Below are positions 57,225-64,000 of a DNA stretch of 64,000 bases, piece after piece. Origin of the DNA: Delphinus delphis. Its lineage: Eukaryota; Chordata; Mammalia; Artiodactyla; Delphinidae. Below the pieces are notes generated by a model that was not told where the DNA came from, searched no databases, and saw only the letters and a list, made by a program, of their open reading frames with translations. Location: positions 48,329,600 to 48,393,599 of the forward strand of contig NC_082702.1 in assembly GCF_949987515.2 (NCBI RefSeq), given 5' to 3'. The position numbers and the translations under genes are program-made. Positions within the stretch are counted from its first letter, which is position 1. Each line of letters starts with the position of its first letter.

Positions 57225-58113
57225 ATGAGAAGACAGAGAAATATGCCGCAGATGAAGGAGCAAGGTAAAAACCCACCAGACCAAACAAATGAAGAGGAAA
57301 TAGGCAGTCTACCTGAAAAAGAATTCAGAGTAATGATAGCAAATGTGATCCAAAATCTTGGAAATAGAATGGAGAAAATACAAGAAATCTTCAACAAGGA
57401 CCTAAAAGAAATAAAGAGCAAACAAACAATGATGAACAACACAATAAATGATATTAAAAATTCTCTAGAAGGAATCAATAGCAGAATAACTGAGGCAAAA
57501 GAACGGATAAGTGACCTGGAAGACAGAATAGTGGAAATAACTGCCGCAGAGCAGAATAAGGGAAAAGAATGAAAAGAATTGAGGACAGTCTCAGAGACCT
57601 CTGGGACAACATTAAACACACCCACATTCAAATTATAGGGGTCCCAGAAGAAGAAGAGAAAAAGAAAGGTTCTGAGAAAATATTTGAAGAGATTATAGTC
57701 GAAAACTTCCTTAACATGGGAAAGGAAATAGTCAGTGAAGTCCAGGAAGCACAGAGAGTCCCATACAGGATAAATCCAAGGAGAAACACACCAAGACACA
57801 TAGTAATCAAACTATCAAAAATTAAATACAAGAAAAAATATTAAAAGCAGCAAGGGAAAAACAACAAATAACATACAAGGGAATCTCCATAAGGTTAACA
57901 GCTGATCTTTCAGCAGAAACTCTGCAAGCCAGAAGGGAGTGGCAGGACATATTAAAGTGATGAAAGGGAAGAACCTACAAGCAAGACTACTCTACCCAGC
58001 AAGGATCTCATTCAGAGTCAACGGAGAAATTAAAACCTTAACAGACAAGCAGAAGTTAAGAGAATTCAGCACCACCAAACCTCCTTTACAACAAATGCTA
58101 AAGCAACCTCTCT
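57225..58113 (+). pseudogene. L1 copy B ORF1 pseudogene
   Basis: The first frame (57225-57572) holds the basic start and coiled coil (SRITEAKERISDLEDR). A one-base loss near 57560 moves the reading to 57569-57844, which contains the RNA-recognition start ([11 protein letters not shown]). That frame ends at the same KYKKKY-stop as in copy A. Later homologous C-terminal sequence lies out of frame and has a further base loss near 57950. Confidence 0.88.
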
Positions 58114-58172
58114 AGGCAGGAAACACAAAGAAAGAAAAGACGTACAAAAACAAACCCAAAACAATTAAGAAA

Positions 58173-61100
58173 ATGTTAATAGGAACAATACATTTTGATA
58201 ATTACCTTAAATGTAAATGGATTAAATGCTCCAACCAAAATACACAGACTGGCTGAATGGATACAAAAATAAGACCAGTATATATGCTGCCTACAAGAAA
58301 TGCACTTCAGACCTAGGGACACATACAGACTGAAAGTGAGGGGATGGAAAAAGACATTCCATGCAAATGGAAATCAAAAGAAAACTGGAGTAGCAATACT
58401 CATATCAGAAAAAATAGACTTCAAATTAAAGACTATTAAAAGAGACAAAGAAGGAAACTACATAATGATCAAGGGATCAATCCAAGAAGATATAATAATT
58501 GTAAATATTTATGCACCCAACATAGGAGCACCTCAATACATAAGGCAAATGCCATAAAAGGGGAAATCGACAGTAACACAATCATAGTAAGGGACTTTAA
58601 CACCCCACTTTCACCAATGGAGAGATCATCCAAAATGAAATTAAGTAAGGAAACAAAAGCTTTAAATGATACATTAGACCAGATGGACTCAATTGATATT
58701 TATAGGACATTCCATCCAAAAACAACACAATACACATTCTTCTCAAGTGCTCATGGAACATTCTCCAGGATAGATCATATCATGGGTCACAAATGAAGCC
58801 TCAGTAAATTTAGGAAAACTGAAATCGTATCAAGTATCTTTTCTGACCACAACGCTAACAATTACAGGAAAAAAATGTAAAAAATACAAACACATGGAGG
58901 CTAAACAATAGGCTACTAAATAACCAAGAGATCCCTGAAGAAATCAAAGAGGAAATCAAAAAATACCTAGAAACAAATGGCAATGAAAACACGATGATTC
59001 AAAACCTATGGGATGCAGCAAAAGCAGATCTAAGAGGGAAGTTTATAGCAGTACAATCCTACCTCAACAAACAAGAAACATCTCAAATAAACAACCTAAC
59101 CTTACACCTAAACCAATTAGAGAAAGAAGAATAACAAAAGAAAAAAATCCCAAAGTTAGCAGAAGGAAAGAAATCATAAAGATCAGATCAGAAATAAATG
59201 AAAAAGAAATGAAGGAAACGATAGCAAAATCAATAAAACTAAAAGCTGGATCTCTGAGAAGATAAACAAAAGTGAAAAACCATTAGCCAGATTCATCAAG
59301 AAAAAAAGGGAGGAGACTCAAATCAACAGAATTAGAAATGAAAAAGGAGAAGTAACAACTGACACTGCAGAAACAGAAAGGATCATGAGAGATTATTACA
59401 GGCAACTATATGCCAATAAAATGGACAACCTGTAAGAAACGGACAAATTCTTAGAAAAGGACAACATTTTGAGACTGAAGCAGGAAGAAATAGAGAATAT
59501 AAACAGACCAATCACAAGTATTGACATTGAAACTGTGACTAAGGATCTTCCAACAAACAAAAGCCCAGGCCCAGATGGCTTCACAGGCGAATTCTATCAA
59601 ACATTTAGAGAAGAGCTAACATCTACCCTTCTCAAACGCTTCCAAAATATAGCAGAGGGAGGAACACTCCCAAACTGATTCTACGAGGCCACCATCACCC
59701 CAATACCAAAACCAGACAAAGATGTCACAAAAAAAGAAAACTACAGGCCAGTATCACTGATGAATGTAGATGCAAACATCCTCAACAAAATACTAGCAAA
59801 CAGAATCCAACAGCACATTAAAAGGATCATACACCATGATCAAGTGGGGTTTATCCCAGGAATGCAAGGATTGTTCAATATACACATATCAATCAATGTG
59901 ATACATCACATTTACAAATTGAAGGATAAAAACCATATGACAATCTCAAAAGATGCTGAAAAAGCTTTTGACAAAATTCAACACACATTTATGATTAAAA
60001 AAACTCCCCAGAAAGTGGGCATAGAGGGAACCTACCTCAACATAAGAAAGGCCATGTATGACAAACCCACAGCCAACAGCATTCTCAATGGTGAAAAACT
60101 GAAACCATTTCCTCTAAGATCAGGAACAAGATAAGGGCACCCATTCTCACGACTATTATTCAACATAGTTTCGGAAGTTTTAGCCACGGCAATCAGAGAA
60201 TAAAAAGAAATAAAAGGAATCCAAATCAAAAAAGAAGAGGTAAAATTGTCACTGTTTGCAGATGACATGATACTATACATGAAGAATCCTAAAGATGCTA
60301 CCAGAAAACTGCTAGAGCTAATCAGTGAATCTGGTAAAGCAGCAGGATACAAAATTAATGCAAAGAAATCACTTGCATTCCTATACACTAATGACAAAAA
60401 TCTGAAAGAGAAATTAGGGAAACACTCCGATTTACCACTGCACAAAAAGAAAAATATACCTAGGAATAAACCTGCCTAAGGAGACAAAAGACCTGTATGC
60501 AGAAAACTATAAGACACTGATGAAAGAAATTAAAGTTGATACAAACAGATGGAGAGATATACCATCTTCTTGGATTGGAACAATCAACATTGTGAAAATG
60601 AATATACTACCCAAAGCAATCTATGGATTCAATGCAATCCCTATCAAACTACCAATGGCATTTTTCACAGAACTAGAACAAAAAATTGCACACTTTGTAT
60701 GGAAACACAAAAGACCCCGAATAGCAAAAGCAATTTTGAGAGAAAAAAAAAAAAAAAGGAGGTGGACGAATCAGACTCTCTGACTTCAGACGATACTACA
60801 AAGCTACAGTAATTAAGAGAGTATGGTACTGGCATAAAAACAGAAATATAGATCAATGGAGCAGGATAGAAAGCCCAGAGATAAACCCATGCACATATGG
60901 TCACCTTATTTTTGATAAAGGAGGCAAAAATATACAATGGAAAAAGACAGCCTCTTCAATAAGTGGTGCTGGGAGAACTGGACAGCTACATGTAAAAGAA
61001 TGAAATTAGAACACTCCCTAACACCATACACAAAAATAAACTCAAAATGGATTAAAGACCTAAATGTAAGGCCAGACACTATAAAACTCTTAAAGGGAAA

Positions 61101-62149
61101 CATAGAACACTCTATGACATAAATCACAGCAAGATCCTTTTTGATCACCCTTCTACAATAATGGAAATAAAAACAAAAATAAACAAATGGGACTAATGAA
61201 ACTTAAAAGCTTTGGCACAGCAAAGGAAACCATAAACAGGATGAAAAGACAACACTCAGAATGGGAGAAAATATTTGCAAGCAAAGCAACTGACAAAGGA
61301 TTAATCTCTAAAATATACAAGCAGCTCATACAACTCAATATCAAAAAAACCCCAAACAACCCAATCCAAAAATGGGCGGAAGACTTAAATAGACTTTTCT
61401 CCAAAAAAGATATACAGATTGCCAACAAACACATGAAAGGATGCTCAACATCACTAATCATTAGAGAAATGCAAATGAAACCACAATGAGGTATCACCTC
61501 ACACCAGCCAGAATGGCCATCATCAAAAAATCTACAAACAGGGCTTCCCTGGTGGCGCAGTAGTTGGGAGTACACCTGCCAATGCGGGGGGTGCGGGTTC
61601 GTGCGCCAGTCCGGTAAGATCCCACGTGCCGCAGAGCGGCTGGGCCCATGGGCCATGGCCGCTGGGCCTGTGCATCCGGAGCCTGTGCTCCGCGACAAAG
61701 AGGCCACAGCAGTGCGAGGCCTGCGTACCACAAAAAAAAAAAAAAAATCTACAAACAATAAGTGCTGGAGAGGGTGTGGAGAAAAGGGAACTCTCTTACA
61801 CTGTTGGTGGGAATGTAAATTGATACAGTCATTATGGAGAACAGTATGGAGGTTCCTTAAAAAACTAAAAATAGAACTACCATATGACTCAGCAATCCCA
61901 CTACTGTGCATATACCCTGAGAAAACCATAATTCAAAAAGAGACATGTACCACAATGTTCATTATAGCTGTATTTACAATAGCTAGGACATGTAAGCAAC
62001 CTAAGTGTCCATCAACAGATGAATGGATAAAGAAGATGTGGCACATATATACGATGGAATATTACTCAGCCATAAAAAGAAATGAAACTGAGTTATCGGT
62101 AGTGAGATGGATGGACCTAGAGTCTGTCATACAGAGTGAAGTAAGTTAG
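58173..62149 (+). pseudogene. L1 copy B ORF2 pseudogene
   Basis: A stop lies in the endonuclease start, near 58270, just before the QEMHF site (copy A has QETHF, so the Thr next to the catalytic Glu is also changed). RT segments lie at 59760-60134 and 60246-60479, with LFADDMILY. Many frameshifts and stops follow. A SINE sits in the C-terminal part at 61541-61741. The Cys-rich end ([19 protein letters not shown]) is intact as a motif. Confidence 0.9.
61541..61741 (+). repeat. CHR-1-type tRNA-derived SINE inside L1 copy B
   Basis: The copy has the head GGCTTCCCTGGTGGCGCAG, a B-box GGGTTCGTGCGCC and a poly(A) of about 16. The TSD AAAAAATCTACAAACA at 61525-61540 and 61742-61757 is perfect over 16 bp. 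It inserted after copy B. Confidence 0.97.
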
Positions 62150-62561
62150 AAAGAGAAAAACAAATACCGTATGCTAACACATATATATGGAATCTAAAAA
62201 AAAAATGGTTCCAATGAACTAGGGGCAGGACAGGAATAAAGATGCAGACATAGAGAATGGACTTGAGGACACAGAGAGGGGGAAGGGTAAGCTGGGATGA
62301 AGTGAGAGAGTGGCACTGACATACATACACTACCAAATTTAAAATAGATAGCTAGAGGGAAGCAGCTGCATAGCAAGGGGAGATCCGCTCGGTGGTTTGC
62401 GACCACCTAGAGTGGTGGGATAGGGAGGGTGGGAGGGAGATGCAAGAGGGAGGGGATATGGGGATATATGTATACATACAGATGATTCACTTTGTTATAC
62501 AGCAGAAACTAACACGCCACTATAAAGCAGTTATACTCCAATAAAGATGTTAAGAAAAAGG
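62150..62561 (+). other. L1 copy B 3' UTR with G-rich tract
   Basis: GTGAGAGAGTGGCACTGAC is followed by the G-run tract 62414-62437, TGATTCACTTTGTTATA and an intact AATAAA (62540-62545). Confidence 0.82.
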
Positions 62562-62574
62562 AAGTTTACAACTA

Positions 62575-64000
62575 AAGATCTCTATTTTTTCCTATAAAGA
62601 CACATACATAAAACCCAATCCTACCTATACTCTAAAAGCATAAAAATAGAAAATTAAAATGTTGCCAGTTTAGATGGGATTAAATATAGAAAATCCTAGT
62701 CTAATATAATTATTCTGATTGATAATTAAAATAAGTTGTTTTCAGGTGGTCTTTCGAAAGTATATTATCCGATGAAGGAAAGCATGCCTGCTCTTCAAAA
62801 GAGAACGATAACTTTCTGCTGCTGAATTTTAGGATAAATCACTGACAGAAGTCCTACGATTACTGCATTGCACTGTACATGCTGTTAAGGAATGTGGTAG
62901 GACAGCCCACAGAGGGAGCCTGGGAATGAGGGACAGCTGACTTCTCCGAATTAGGGTTGATGGAGGATTTGTCATATTATTACTCTAATGTTCCTTATTC
63001 ACCATTAACATTCCCACTTTCACCCACAAATGTGCAGTGTGGAGTACACAATAGTATGTCAACATGAACATTTAGTTCTGAGTAACTAAAAAAAAATTTA
63101 AAAAGAGCAAGTGTAACCAGAGGTTTTTACGATTGTACTTTCACTTCTCAGCAAGGAACCTTGCTTGAGATTGTCCTTTTTCCCCTTAAGGGATCATGAA
63201 TGATTAAAAACTTGGTAATAAAAAAAAAAATGAATTACAAAACATAGAAAGCCAATCATTAGTTTGCTATCAGTGACATAAAATACAACTAGTTCCTTAG
63301 TTCACTCTTATCAGTGTCACATCTAGGGACATTTCTTTAGTAGGTCACAAATTGTGTTCAATATATCTGAAAGTATAGGTTCTTTTAGGCTATGTGTTCA
63401 CTCCTAATAAACAAAATGGGACTGCAGAGGAAGTCTATTGTAAAGAAAAGCACATCCCAACAGGACACACTGATGACACTTTTGTCCAGATCCATTTAAG
63501 TTTTGCCACCTGCTAATCAGTTGGCATTTTCTTTCAGTTAAGTTCAATATCTGAAGAGAACCTAGTTAGTTACAATGCATATCATGTTTAACTTCTCAAA
63601 CGGTTTCTTATAATATAAACAAAATATGATTGTAGATAAACATTCTCCCCCGTCTCTTAGGCACATCTAATTATGATACTACAAAAATGAAAGGTAAAAA
63701 ATTCAGCATAGGGTTGTTTAATGTGCATCTTGAATCAGGGCCTGCATTGTTTGGAAATAAAATTGAAAGCAAGAAAGAAATTGAACATATATTATATTAG
63801 AGAGTGAATGCTTTTCTGTAGCATTTGCTTCTGACTAATATCCTTCCATATATGTAAAAGCAAACCTAGTAGACAAATAAGCAAATCTTTAAGCAAACTC
63901 CAGTTCAGTATTCTAGCGTTGTATTTAATTTTGCTTTAAGGGTTGCTTTTGTTTTGTTTTCCCTCCTGGAATAAAATTAGCTGGGAACTTGGCAATGTTT
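62575..64000. other. Unassigned intergenic sequence
   Basis: The sequence is AT-rich with no named repeat, exon or RNA gene up to the window end. Confidence 0.45.

Larger units (their letters stand above)
55091..62561 (+). mobile_element. Near-full-length LINE-1, copy B
   Basis: The copy spans 7,471 bp, including a 201-bp SINE with its extra TSD. It runs from GGTCTGACCTTCAAGATGGC to AATAAAGATGTTAAG plus a decayed A-tail. AAGTTTACAACTA at 55078-55090 and 62562-62574 is a perfect 13-bp TSD, which proves a single insertion of a full-length RNA. Internal order matches copy A. Both ORFs are broken, so it cannot move itself. Confidence 0.96.

Noticed and set aside
61153..61929. 258-codon minus-strand open frame
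   Set aside because: It is antisense to the L1 ORF2 end and passes through the SINE. A-rich sense sequence explains the lack of stops, and no motif is seen.

Overview
The window is nuclear DNA of a mammal, and the repeat content points to a cetacean (whale or dolphin). Two repeat groups carry this assignment. Eleven tRNA-derived SINEs of the CHR type have heads reading GGCTTCCCTGGTGGCGCAG or GGACTTCCCTGGTGGTCCAG. Many LINE-1 copies have the cetartiodactyl 3' ends TGAATCACTTTGCTGTACACC or TGATTCACTTTGTTATA. Ancient mammalian repeats (MIR, L2, MER20-like, old L1M-type copies, class I LTRs) fill much of the rest. I found no host protein-coding exon, no tRNA or rRNA gene, no CRISPR array and no operon. 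All open reading frames that make sense belong to broken LINE-1 copies.

Layout: 1-9 kb is mostly unassigned sequence with scattered MIR, L2, MER20-like and old L1 pieces, plus a 339-bp L1 ORF2 fragment with a clean target-site duplication (TSD). At 9.1-9.8 kb an L1 3' end is split by a 315-bp DNA transposon inserted exactly at TA. At 10-12 kb there are old L1 remnants with two CHR SINEs. At 13.1-15.9 kb there is a four-level nest: an old L1, a second L1 with an inverted 5' part, a third L1 and a SINE. At 17.4-18 kb lies a retroviral LTR remnant. A near-full-length L1 (about 7.15 kb) occupies 19.05-26.2 kb. At 31-34 kb an L2 is split by an L1 that ends just after an internal AATAAA, followed by a solo LTR split by an L1 tail carrying extra 3' sequence. 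A 5'-truncated L1 lies at 37.8-38.9 kb. A 2.8-kb minus-strand L1 at 43.6-46.3 kb contains a SINE. Three same-orientation CHR-1 SINEs lie at 49.7-55.0 kb. A second near-full-length L1 (55.09-62.56 kb, perfect 13-bp TSD) contains a SINE.

The two long L1s are in the same orientation and share most of their structure: G-rich 5' UTR, ORF1 with a coiled coil, ORF2 with endonuclease, reverse transcriptase and Cys-rich end, and a G-rich 3' UTR. Both have broken ORFs, and both share one ORF1 frameshift. No coordinated gene system is visible. The interest is in the insertion history: order of nesting, atypical 3' ends, 5' UTR module shuffling and a DNA transposon active after the L1 it entered. Repeat names come from recognition by eye without a database search, so subfamily assignments are approximate.
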